64,000 nt of DNA from CAWHHZ01 sp963829355 (lineage in GTDB: Bacteria > Acidobacteriota > Thermoanaerobaculia > Gp7-AA8 > JAHWKK01). The stretch covers positions 52,146-116,145 of the forward strand of contig CAWHHZ010000028.1 in the NCBI GenBank assembly GCA_963829355.1, read 5' to 3'. Of the stretch, positions 18,078 through 25,421 are shown piece after piece (positions within the stretch are counted from its first letter, which is position 1; each line of letters opens with the position of its first letter). The translations under genes were made by a program, and so were the position numbers. Under the pieces are notes generated by a model. It was not told the origin of the DNA. It did no database searches and saw only the letters and a list, made by a program, of their open reading frames with translations.

Positions 18078-18245
18078 TCAGAAAACCAGGAAAAGTGCGG
18101 CTGCGGCTTTCAGCCAGGTGGGAATCCCCTCCATCCACTCCACGCCGCCAAGCAGCACCAGATTGCCTCCCAGTACGACCGGAAGCATTGTCTCCGAAGC
18201 AACTGCAGTCTGGAACCGTCCCCATGCTTTGACCATTGTGCTCAT
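18078..18245 (-). CDS. Small 55-residue predicted membrane protein
   Basis: The product begins MSTMVKAWGRFQTAVASETM and contains two hydrophobic stretches: LPVVLGGNLVLLGGV (about residues 21-35) and, after a short WMEGIP turn, TWLKAAAALFLVF to the C-terminus. A near-perfect ribosome-binding site AAGGAGGA (18250-18257) lies four bases before the ATG. Directly upstream is a candidate sigma-54 promoter. It heads the same-strand run of kinase, STAS and phosphatase genes and would be co-transcribed with them. I recognise no family; a membrane anchor or input for the partner-switching module is a guess from position only. Confidence 0.6.
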   Translation of the reverse strand: MSTMVKAWGRFQTAVASETMLPVVLGGNLVLLGGVEWMEGIPTWLKAAAALFLVF

Positions 18246-18275
18246 TGAATCCTCCTTCTTCCAGTGGATTCATTG

Positions 18276-18291
18276 AGCAACGCAGTTGCCA
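18276..18291 (-). promoter_or_regulatory. Candidate sigma-54 promoter TGGCAA-N5-TTGCT
   Basis: On the minus strand the sequence is TGGCAACTGCGTTGCT. The -24 element matches TGGCAC at five of six positions, the -12 element matches TTGCW fully, and the GG-N10-GC spacing is exact. Transcription would start near 18264, giving a leader of about 20 bases with the AAGGAGGA site. A sigma-54 activator gene lies immediately upstream (18467-19993), supporting the call. The surrounding 18292-18466 region is AT-rich, as an enhancer region would be, but I found no clear activator dyads. Confidence 0.55.
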
Positions 18292-18466
18292 TTCTGCCAC
18301 AACCTCTGCAGAAACTCCTAACTCGCTGTATCCACAGTAGTTATAAGTCGTCATGGCGCCTCCGGCCGAAACTCTTAATTGTTCTTTTTCGACCCACTTG
18401 CAACGCGGTCTGCATCAAAATATCTCGTAACTCACTGATTATAATGATTTTTTCATTGTAGATACA

Positions 18467-19993
18467 TTACGCCCCATCTGCCCTCTTTTGGGACATCGCT
18501 TCCAGCTTGCGGTACACAGTCTTCCTGTCCACCCCGAGGACACGCGCCGCCTGCGACACATTTCCGTCGGTCTGGCGCAGAACCCGAGCCACGTGACGCT
18601 GCTCCATTTCCTCGAGCGTAAGAGGTTCTCCATCCTGATCCGGAGCCACGGCCTCGTCTGCCTCGGGGCCCGTGACGAGCAGATCTTCAACGTCTATCAC
18701 CGGATCGAGCGTGAGCGCCAGAGCTCCCTCGATGAGGTTCTCCAGCTCTCTCACGTTGCCGGAGAACGGGTATCGCATCAGCTTCTGCAGTGCGCTCTGC
18801 GTGATCCTCACGTTATGAAGCCCTTCCTTTTCGCCGTACTTGTCGAGAAAGTACCGGACGAGCTTCGGGATGTCCTGACGGCGTTCGCGCAGTGGAGGGA
18901 GATGGATCTCGACCACGCGGAGACGGTAGTAGAGATCCTGTCGGAACGTGCCCTCCTCGACCATCTCCTCGAGATTGCGATGGGTCGCTGCGAGGATACG
19001 GACGTCGACTTCGATTTTCCGCCGTCCGCCGAGCTTCTCGACCTCTCTCTCCTGAAGAACCCGGAGCAGCTTCGCCTGAAGAGTCAGAGGGATGTCGCCG
19101 ATCTCATCGAGGAACACGGTCCCTCCATCCGCGATCTCGAACTTTCCGGGCCGTGCTTCGACGCCAGTCGCGACGCCGCGCTCGATCCCGAACAGCTCGG
19201 ACTCCAGCAGCGACTCCGGAAGAGCCGCGCAATTGATCGCAACGAATGGCTTCTGCCGACGGGAGGAGTTGATGTGGATGAGACGTGCAACCATCTCTTT
19301 TCCGGTCCCGGATTCTCCACGAATCAGGACGTTCGCGCTCGAGTCCGCTACCCTGGCAACCAGATCGATCACCCGCTGCATCTGGGGCGAGTCCCCGATC
19401 ATGAGGCGGTCACTGTAGTCGCGCTGGAGCCTCTCCTTGAGCGATCGGTTCTCATCCTCCAGCGAGGCTCTCATCATCTCGAGACGGTGATAGTTGCGGG
19501 CATTGTCGACCGCCACGGCGCCGATTGAAGCAATCGATCCCAGAAAGCGCAGATCCTCCTCCTCGAATCTCCCCTCGGCGGCTCCACGCTGCTCCTTGCC
19601 TACCAGACCGACGGCCCCCACGATCGTCTCGGCCGCCACCAGCGGCGCCACCGCAATCGCTCCACCCGGCGCGTCAAAGAAGTGGGAGACGGTCGCCATG
19701 ATCGGTTCTTTCAGCTGCAGGGCCCGTCGCACCGGCTCGAGCTCGAGGATCGCATCCTGGCTTGCGGGAGGATCAACCCCTGCGGTCAGCAGGTGCTGAA
19801 TGCGGAAGTCTGAATCGATCGAGAACACGAACCCGACCGAGGCGTCGAGGACCGACATGCCGCGATACATCAGCTCCTCGAGAAGCTCCGACTCCGGCCG
19901 CAGAGTGTTGAGAGCACGCCCGATGTCATAGAGAGCCTCGAGTTGCAGAAGCTTCTGCCGGGTCTCGAAGGCCGTGGACGTGAGCTGCGCCAT
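18467..19993 (-). CDS. Sigma-54-dependent transcriptional activator with GAF sensor, GVATGV loop variant
   Basis: The 508-residue protein has an N-terminal GAF domain (about 20-165), a coiled linker, an AAA+ domain (about 195-420) with Walker A GESGTGKE (226-233) and Walker B VFLDEIGD, and a C-terminal Fis-type helix-turn-helix (GNVSQAARVLGVDRKTVYRKL). The loop that contacts sigma-54, usually GAFTGA, reads GVATGV (273-278); I believe this substitution occurs in a subset of GAF-type activators, but it removes the usual Phe. It follows a TPR-like gene by six bases (probable operon) and lies upstream of a candidate sigma-54 promoter, so control of the partner-switching genes is the likely job. 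Confidence 0.88.
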   Translation of the reverse strand: MAQLTSTAFETRQKLLQLEALYDIGRALNTLRPESELLEELMYRGMSVLDASVGFVFSIDSDFRIQHLLTAGVDPPASQDAILELEPVRRALQLKEPIMATVSHFFDAPGGAIAVAPLVAAETIVGAVGLVGKEQRGAAEGRFEEEDLRFLGSIASIGAVAVDNARNYHRLEMMRASLEDENRSLKERLQRDYSDRLMIGDSPQMQRVIDLVARVADSSANVLIRGESGTGKEMVARLIHINSSRRQKPFVAINCAALPESLLESELFGIERGVATGVEARPGKFEIADGGTVFLDEIGDIPLTLQAKLLRVLQEREVEKLGGRRKIEVDVRILAATHRNLEEMVEEGTFRQDLYYRLRVVEIHLPPLRERRQDIPKLVRYFLDKYGEKEGLHNVRITQSALQKLMRYPFSGNVRELENLIEGALALTLDPVIDVEDLLVTGPEADEAVAPDQDGEPLTLEEMEQRHVARVLRQTDGNVSQAARVLGVDRKTVYRKLEAMSQKRADGA

Positions 19994-19999
19994 TGCCGG

Positions 20000-20347
20000 T
20001 CAGTCCCTGCCGCTCCGGCGCCGGCACTCTCCGAGGAGGTAGTCGCCGTTCCACTCTCGATAGAACGCCGGCGAGAGACTGAACAGACGGATCCACAGCT
20101 CCGACGCCTCGTCCCACTCCCCCGTCTTCATCTTCGTCCTCGCGAGAAAGTACATCGCCTTGAGCGTTTCCCGTCCCGGCGCATCCGCTTCGACCAGGGT
20201 GCTGAGCTCCCGCTCCGCACCCTTCCATTCCGAGCTCCCATACAGGCACAGTGCACGCTCGTACCGCGTACCCTGACATTCGAGTGTAGCAGAATAACCC
20301 ATAGTGGCCCAGCTACAGAGGAGAACCGCTACGATTGACCGAATCAT
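20000..20347 (-). CDS. Secreted TPR-like small protein
   Basis: The 115-residue product has a signal peptide (MIRSIVAVLLCSWATMGYSA, cleavage plausible after YSA) and two helical-hairpin repeats (ETLKAMYFLARTKMKTGEWDEASELW, then FSLSPAFYREWNGDYLLGECR) resembling tetratricopeptides. The ATG at 20347 is selected because AGGAG lies six bases upstream; an ATG two codons earlier would abut the Shine-Dalgarno sequence. It is in operon-like spacing (six bases) with the sigma-54 activator and divergent from the DUF2520 gene. Periplasmic location suggests a scaffold or envelope role; linkage to the activator is inference. Confidence 0.65.
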   Translation of the reverse strand: MIRSIVAVLLCSWATMGYSATLECQGTRYERALCLYGSSEWKGAERELSTLVEADAPGRETLKAMYFLARTKMKTGEWDEASELWIRLFSLSPAFYREWNGDYLLGECRRRSGRD

Positions 20348-20362
20348 CCCCATCTCCTGATT

Positions 20363-20372
20363 AACATACACT
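20363..20372. promoter_or_regulatory. Overlapping divergent -10 boxes
   Basis: On the plus strand TACACT (20367-20372) sits seven bases before the GTG start of the DUF2520 gene, a leaderless arrangement. On the minus strand TATGTT (20363-20368) could serve the TPR-activator operon. Only 32 bases separate the two start codons, so the two promoters must compete. Confidence 0.35.
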
Positions 20373-20379
20373 ACTCACC

Positions 20380-21210
20380 GTGAAACTGACTATCGTGGGA
20401 GCCGGCCGGGCCGCGTGGACGTTTGCCTCAATCGCCACGGCGACTGGCCGGGGCGTCACCCTCATCAGCCGGGGTGTGGTTTCTGACGCCTTCCGTACTC
20501 TGGAACTCCAGTCGAGACCGCTTGCTCCCGAGTCGTTCCCCGACGCGGAGCTCCTGTTGTTTGCGCTCTCCGATGACGCAATCGAAGCGACGTATCAAGA
20601 ATACGGCCATCACATCCCGCCCACCGCCCACGTTTTCCACCCGAGCGGATCTCTCTCCTCCGAGCTGTTCACCCACCACCCGAATCGCTTCTCGCTCCAT
20701 CCCCTGTGCTCTCTTCCCGCCGTCGGCAACCTCCCTGCTTCGTTCCAGAAGACTCTCGTCACCTGGGAAGGAAGCGCCTCGACACGTGCGATCGCTGAAT
20801 CCATTACCCGCGAGGGCGATGGCGAGCTCCGTGCCATCGAGACGCGCCTCAAGCCGCTCTACCACGCGGCAGCGGTCTTCGGCTCGAACTACGTAGCCGC
20901 GTCTCTCGCGGCCTGCCGGCAACTTCTCCAGCACGCCGGAGTCGAGGAAGCGGACGAGGCAGTGGAACGACTCGCCCTCTCCGCCATCCGGAACTGGAAG
21001 GAACAGGCGGGAGCCGCGCGCTACACCGGCCCGCTGGCGCGCGGCGACATCGAGGTCGTGCGGGCACACCTCGACGCACTCGCCCGCCATCCGCTCCATC
21101 AGGACGCCTATCGTGCCATGGCAGAAATTCTGCTCGAGGAGATTACCGGCTCTGCGGAGTGGGACACGGCTGCAATTGCTGAGGTAATCCGGCGGAACCG
21201 GCAATCTTGA
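20380..21210 (+). CDS. Rossmann-fold protein with DUF2520 domain
   Basis: The 276-residue protein starts with a nucleotide-binding fold (KLTIVGAGRAAWTFA, GxGxxA type) like the NADP domain of pyrroline-5-carboxylate reductase or ketopantoate reductase-like proteins. It ends with the helical DUF2520 domain (YHAAAVFGSNYVAASLAAC, TGPLARGDIEVVRAHL). Function in the family is not settled; an oxidoreductase acting on a pantoate-like or imine substrate is often supposed. The GTG at 20380 is the only sensible start and has a TACACT box seven bases before it. It is divergent from the TPR gene; mglA follows 55 bases later. Confidence 0.75.
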   Translation: MKLTIVGAGRAAWTFASIATATGRGVTLISRGVVSDAFRTLELQSRPLAPESFPDAELLLFALSDDAIEATYQEYGHHIPPTAHVFHPSGSLSSELFTHHPNRFSLHPLCSLPAVGNLPASFQKTLVTWEGSASTRAIAESITREGDGELRAIETRLKPLYHAAAVFGSNYVAASLAACRQLLQHAGVEEADEAVERLALSAIRNWKEQAGAARYTGPLARGDIEVVRAHLDALARHPLHQDAYRAMAEILLEEITGSAEWDTAAIAEVIRRNRQS

Positions 21211-21265
21211 CTCCCGGCTGGCCGGTGCTACTATCGTCAACCCTGAAGGATCAGGACCAACTCTG

Positions 21266-22660
21266 ATGGTTTTTTTCAACTACGCGACGATGCAGATGGC
21301 GGCCAAGATCGTTTATTACGGTCCGGGTCTCTGTGGCAAGACCACCAACCTGCAACACGTCTATAGCAAGACCTCCCCGCAGAGCCGCGGAGAGATGGTC
21401 TCGCTCGAGACCGAGACCGACCGTACGCTCTTTTTCGATCTCCTTCCGATCGACGTCGGTGTCATCGGCGGCTTCAAGACCCGGCTCCAGCTCTACACGG
21501 TTCCGGGACAAGTGTTCTACAACACCACGCGAAAGCTCGTGCTCAAGGGAGCCGACGGCATCGTCTTCGTCGCCGATTCGCAGGAGCCGATGCTCGATGC
21601 GAACGTGCAGAGCATGAAGAATCTGCGCGCGAATCTCGAGGAGCTGTCGCTCTCACTCGACGACATTCCTCTCGTGATCCAGCTCAACAAGCGAGATCTG
21701 CCGAACGTCCTCTCGAAAGAGACCCTGGAAACGCATCTCAATCCTCAGCGGCGCTGGCCCACGGTCGAATCCTCCGCGGTGAAAGGCGAGGGCGTTTTCG
21801 AGACACTCAAGCTGATCTCGAAGCTCACCCTCAAGAAGCTCCGTTCACGCATGACTGGAGAGGAGGAGAGTCCCGCTCCCCGTTCGACGTTCCACGTCCA
21901 CTCAGGTCCATCGACGTCGAACACGGCCGAGCGGGAGTCGGCATCGTTCACGATTGATGACGAGATCGATTCGAACAGAACCGTGTCAGCGCCCAATCCG
22001 CTCGCTGTTCCGAGCACCGCGCCCGCTCAGCCCGGCTCAGACACCGCGACGGCTGTAGAGGAATACGGCGAGGATCGGGAGGCGCAGGAGCAAAGTGAAA
22101 TCGCAGCCTCCCAGCCTGAGGCAGACCTCGCAGATGCCGATGTCGCCGAGGACGTACCGGAGGACACCTCACCGGGGGACGAGAGTTACGTGCCTGCTCA
22201 TTTTCCGTATCCGGGAGATGCGCAGCCTGATGAGCAGAATGCTCCCGAGGAAGATTCTTCTCTCGAGGGACCTCCGGCGGAGATCGAGGAAGACACTCCT
22301 CCCCCAGCCAAACCGGACCGCGGGGAGTCTCCTCAGGAGGCACCGGCGGAGGCCAGTGCAGTCAAGCGGGTCAAGGTGCGCTCCACCGTCGACATCATGG
22401 CTGAGCTGGAGGTACTGCGGAAGAACGCCACCGGAAAAACCGGAGGAGAGACGGCGGTGGACTCCTCGCGCCGGGACCTCCACAAGTCGCTCCACATCCA
22501 TCTCGACCCATCACATCGTGAGGACCTCCGCAGCGTTCAGCTCACGGTCGAGATGAAGGACGGCGGCGGGAACAACCTCACGACGGAAACCAAATCGTGG
22601 GAGCTGACCGCGGAAGAGTTCCGGAAGCTCATCGTGAGCCTCAATATCGACCTCCCTTAG
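21266..22660 (+). CDS. mglA: MglA-like polarity GTPase with long C-terminal extension
   Basis: Residues 1-195 are a complete MglA: P-loop GPGLCGKT (19-26), the switch segment YTVPGQVFYNTTRKLVLKGADG, and NKRD for guanine recognition. MglA sets cell polarity and controls gliding or pilus motility, usually in about 195 residues. Here a further 270 residues follow: an acidic, Pro/Glu/Ser-rich linker (about 200-370) and a compact C-terminal segment (about 385-464, VKRVKVRSTVDIMAEL and FRKLIVSLNIDLP). No MglB-type roadblock partner is next to it. The extension may supply localisation or effector binding; that is inference. Confidence 0.85.
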   Translation: MVFFNYATMQMAAKIVYYGPGLCGKTTNLQHVYSKTSPQSRGEMVSLETETDRTLFFDLLPIDVGVIGGFKTRLQLYTVPGQVFYNTTRKLVLKGADGIVFVADSQEPMLDANVQSMKNLRANLEELSLSLDDIPLVIQLNKRDLPNVLSKETLETHLNPQRRWPTVESSAVKGEGVFETLKLISKLTLKKLRSRMTGEEESPAPRSTFHVHSGPSTSNTAERESASFTIDDEIDSNRTVSAPNPLAVPSTAPAQPGSDTATAVEEYGEDREAQEQSEIAASQPEADLADADVAEDVPEDTSPGDESYVPAHFPYPGDAQPDEQNAPEEDSSLEGPPAEIEEDTPPPAKPDRGESPQEAPAEASAVKRVKVRSTVDIMAELEVLRKNATGKTGGETAVDSSRRDLHKSLHIHLDPSHREDLRSVQLTVEMKDGGGNNLTTETKSWELTAEEFRKLIVSLNIDLP

Positions 22661-22752
22661 TCCACATACCGTTTGACGTCATAACCGAAACAGGCGAAAC
22701 TATCCGTGTGCTGCTGCAAGGCAGCAATCTGTCACCGGGAGGGCGTGCGAGT

Positions 22753-24099
22753 GTGAAGGTGAAGATGCGCGACAGGACCATCGGGATCGTCATATCGGCT
22801 GCAGTGCTGCTGACTGCCTGTTCTACGACTGGCGGCTCGAAACCCGTCCCTCCCGCCCCCACGACCGTCCATGATGCTCTCGCGCTCGAGTACCGCGCCG
22901 AGCTCGAAGACGCTGCACGTCTCCTCGGCGCGGCACCCGAAGATCCTCGGCCGTTCCATTTCGCGATCTCCGTTCCGCAACACGATGCGGTCGAAGCTGC
23001 GGTCTCCTACTTTTCAGGCGCACGACGCGACACGATTCAGAACTCCTTCCGCCGCTCTGCACCATGGATCCCGATGATCCACCAGATCCTCGAATCGTAC
23101 GATCTGCCACCTGATCTCGCGTTTCTTCCAGTCATCGAAAGCGGCTATCGCACGGTGCTGACCTCCAGCGCCGGCGCTCACGGAATGTGGCAGTTCATGG
23201 CCCCCACCGCGCGCGAGTACGGCCTCCGCGTCGACTGGTGGGTGGACGAACGAGCAGATCCCGTCAAATCCACCCGCGCGGCGGCACATTATCTGTCCGA
23301 CCTCCACCGTATGTTCGGCGACTGGTCACTCGCGCTCGCCGCCTACAACTGCGGTCCGGGACGCGTCCGGCGCACTCTGGACGCGCAGAACGCCACCACC
23401 TTCTGGGAACTGCTCGAGAACAAGGCACTCCCGAAAGAGACTCTCGGCTACGTCCCGACCTTCTACGCCACGGTCGTACTCGCCGCCGCACCGGGAAAAT
23501 ACGGATTCGAACTGCCGACTGCCGAGCAGGTCGAGTACCCTGAGGTGACGGTGCGGGGACCTCTCTCGCTCCAGTTCCTGAGCGTCGCTGCATCGGTCGA
23601 CGAGGAGCAACTGCGGACACTCAATCCCGAGCTGCGCAAAGGAATCGTCCCGCCGGGAAGCTGGAAGCTGCGCGTTCCCGACAAGGCGGCGGGCACCATC
23701 GCATCGCGTGACTGGTATCTCGAAGATTCGCTCATTCGCATGGCGAGCTACTCCCTGAGGCGCGACGAGAGCCTCGCGTCATTCGCACGTCGCGTCGGAA
23801 TCGCAGAAAACGAGCTGAAGGAAATCAACGGGTTCCGCGACTCATCTCTCCCGGCAGGCTCCACGCTGTGGATCCCGCTCAATCAGGCCGAGCTCTCCGC
23901 ACGACTCACCAACGCCGGTCCCTCGGATCAGTGGCACACTGTCGCCCCGGGCGATACGCTCTACTCGATCGCACGGCGCAACGGCATCACCCTAGAAGAT
24001 CTCGCCGAGATCAACCGCCTCCAGCCCGACAGCGTGATCCATCCCGGCGATCGCCTCATCGTCCGCCCCCCCGGCGTCTACGGCACCGGCGGAATGTAG
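22753..24099 (+). CDS. mltD: Membrane-bound lytic murein transglycosylase D, lipoprotein
   Basis: The 448-residue precursor has a basic N-terminus, a hydrophobic core and a lipobox LLTAC, so it is anchored in the envelope. The SLT domain (about 120-270) contains the catalytic Glu in LPVIESGY and the motifs SSAGAHGMWQFM and ALAAYNCGPGRV. A C-terminal LysM repeat (WHTVAPGDTLYSIARRNG) and at least one weaker LysM-like segment bind peptidoglycan. It cleaves glycan strands, forming 1,6-anhydromuropeptides. The GTG at 22753 is favoured by GGGAGGG nine bases upstream; ATG 22765 is an alternative that leaves little basic charge. It lies 92 bases after mglA. Confidence 0.87.
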   Translation: MKVKMRDRTIGIVISAAVLLTACSTTGGSKPVPPAPTTVHDALALEYRAELEDAARLLGAAPEDPRPFHFAISVPQHDAVEAAVSYFSGARRDTIQNSFRRSAPWIPMIHQILESYDLPPDLAFLPVIESGYRTVLTSSAGAHGMWQFMAPTAREYGLRVDWWVDERADPVKSTRAAAHYLSDLHRMFGDWSLALAAYNCGPGRVRRTLDAQNATTFWELLENKALPKETLGYVPTFYATVVLAAAPGKYGFELPTAEQVEYPEVTVRGPLSLQFLSVAASVDEEQLRTLNPELRKGIVPPGSWKLRVPDKAAGTIASRDWYLEDSLIRMASYSLRRDESLASFARRVGIAENELKEINGFRDSSLPAGSTLWIPLNQAELSARLTNAGPSDQWHTVAPGDTLYSIARRNGITLEDLAEINRLQPDSVIHPGDRLIVRPPGVYGTGGM

Positions 24100-24304
24100 G
24101 TCATTGGGTCATTGAGTCATTGGGTCGTTGGGTCATTGGGTCGTTGAGTCGTTGGCCGTTGGTCCGTGATCGCTGGTCCGTGGCGGTGGAACATCGAGCC
24201 GCGGACGCGCTGTCATCCCGACCGAAGCGAGCGCAGCGGAGGGATCTCCCCACTGGCGCACCAACGTGACCAGTGGAGAGATCTCTCCACTCGCTGCCGC
24301 TCGA
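24100..24304. repeat. Short-period GGGTCATTGAG repeats followed by a degenerate palindrome
   Basis: 24100-24165 is a run of eight- to nine-base units of the type GGTCATTGG/GTCGTTGA. From 24212 a GTCATCCCGA element with GAGATCTC dyads continues to about 24304. No gene is visible between mltD and 24358. Confidence 0.7.
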
Positions 24305-24357
24305 CCATATGTTGCGATCAACCCAACCACCACCATATTTACGATTCGGAGTAGACA

Positions 24358-25161
24358 ATGATTAGAATTGTTAAGACGTCAGTCGTGGTGTCGTTAATGG
24401 CCATTTGCACAACGGTCACGGCTCAGGAGTCGACCGAGAAGATCCTGCTTCCGGTGGTCCTCAACGAGCCGGTTTCGGGAGCCGAGGGATCCATCTGGAC
24501 CACCGAGCTCGCGATCACCAACCGGGGAACAACACCGATCGAGATTTCAGGCCTCATTACTGACTGTCCTTTTGGCGCCGGTTGTACAGAGCCTTACCTG
24601 GTGCCACCGGGGCAAACGGTGTTCCCGGACCCCTACACTCCTACCTTCGCGCATCCGCCGGTCGCATTTCTTCGCGTGGATCCGGCGCGGCTCTCCGATC
24701 TCGACTTTCAGCTGCGTGTGCGGGATCTTTCACGAGAGCACCTGACGTGGGGGACCGACGTCCCAGTGATTCCTGAGTCGGCCTCGCTGAGCGGCGAGAA
24801 CGGCATGATCGACATTCCGAATGATCCGACTGCCCGTCTGCGACTTCGCCTCTACGATTTCACGCCCGCTGCAGGCCATGCAATCAACCTGAAAGCCTTT
24901 TCGGTCGACCCCGATGCACGTCATCCATCCGATCAACAGGACGTGTTTCTTTCCGAGGTCGTCGTGCCGCTCGTTCCTCCGGACCCGGAGTCCAATGTCT
25001 CGGGCTACTGGGAGCTGGACCTGGCGACTCTGGATATCCCCGAGGACGTGCAGCGCTTCCGACTCGTGCTCGAACCGTCGGATCACCAGATCCGCTACTG
25101 GGCCCTTCTCAGCATCACGAACAACGAGACGCAGCACATCACGATCATCACACCCGACTGA
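24358..25161 (+). CDS. Secreted protein of unknown function
   Basis: The 267-residue product has a cleavable signal peptide (hydrophobic VVVSLMAICTTVTAQ) and a beta-rich mature domain. The segment WTTELAITNRGTTPIEI resembles the FixG/CARDB-like 'tissue of beta strands' found in many secreted acidobacterial proteins. Two Cys in ITDCPFGAGCTEP could bridge. No catalytic motif is seen. It stands alone between two repeat tracts; a TACGAT box and GGAG lie upstream of the ATG. Confidence 0.6.
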   Translation: MIRIVKTSVVVSLMAICTTVTAQESTEKILLPVVLNEPVSGAEGSIWTTELAITNRGTTPIEISGLITDCPFGAGCTEPYLVPPGQTVFPDPYTPTFAHPPVAFLRVDPARLSDLDFQLRVRDLSREHLTWGTDVPVIPESASLSGENGMIDIPNDPTARLRLRLYDFTPAAGHAINLKAFSVDPDARHPSDQQDVFLSEVVVPLVPPDPESNVSGYWELDLATLDIPEDVQRFRLVLEPSDHQIRYWALLSITNNETQHITIITPD

Positions 25162-25231
25162 CTCTTGTCTCCACTCAAATGAGAGGGCCTCGGCTCAGCG
25201 ACGGCGCGAAATCAATCCCGGTCCGCCCCTG

Positions 25232-25322
25232 GACCTTTGAACCCTGAACACTCGAGCCTCCGCCCTTGAACGTTTGAACCCTTGAACCTCTGAACCTCTG
25301 AACCTTTGAACTCTTGAACCTC
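25232..25322. repeat. Degenerate TTGAACC/CTGAACC repeat tract
   Basis: About ten consecutive units of seven to nine bases (TTTGAACC, CTGAACAC, TTGAACGT, CTCTGAACC) occupy the gap before ileS. Confidence 0.75.
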
Positions 25323-25367
25323 TCAGCCGCTCTGCCCATGAAATGATCCCTCTGTTGCCGTAGTTTT

Positions 25368-25394
25368 GTGACACCGTCACGTCGCTACGACGTG
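25368..25394. promoter_or_regulatory. Two overlapping dyads upstream of ileS
   Basis: GTGAC-ACC-GTCAC (25368-25380) overlaps CACGTCG-CTA-CGACGTG (25378-25394), both perfect, ending 27 bases before the ileS start. They could be an operator or mutually exclusive RNA hairpins in a leader. No T-box features were recognised. Confidence 0.35.
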
Positions 25395-25421
25395 AGACCC
25401 CGTAGATAGAGAGCGGAGCTG

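Noticed and set aside
18016..18354. Minus-strand 112-codon frame starting MTTYNYCGYSEL with GGAGG upstream
   Set aside because: Its first 40 codons look passable, but it then reads through the small membrane-protein gene and into the kinase gene out of frame, and it contains the sigma-54 site as codons. The short two-gene reading fits better; a shorter leader peptide is not excluded.
25162..25421. T-box riboswitch upstream of ileS
   Set aside because: No T-box sequence or terminator/antiterminator pair; only repeats and two short dyads.
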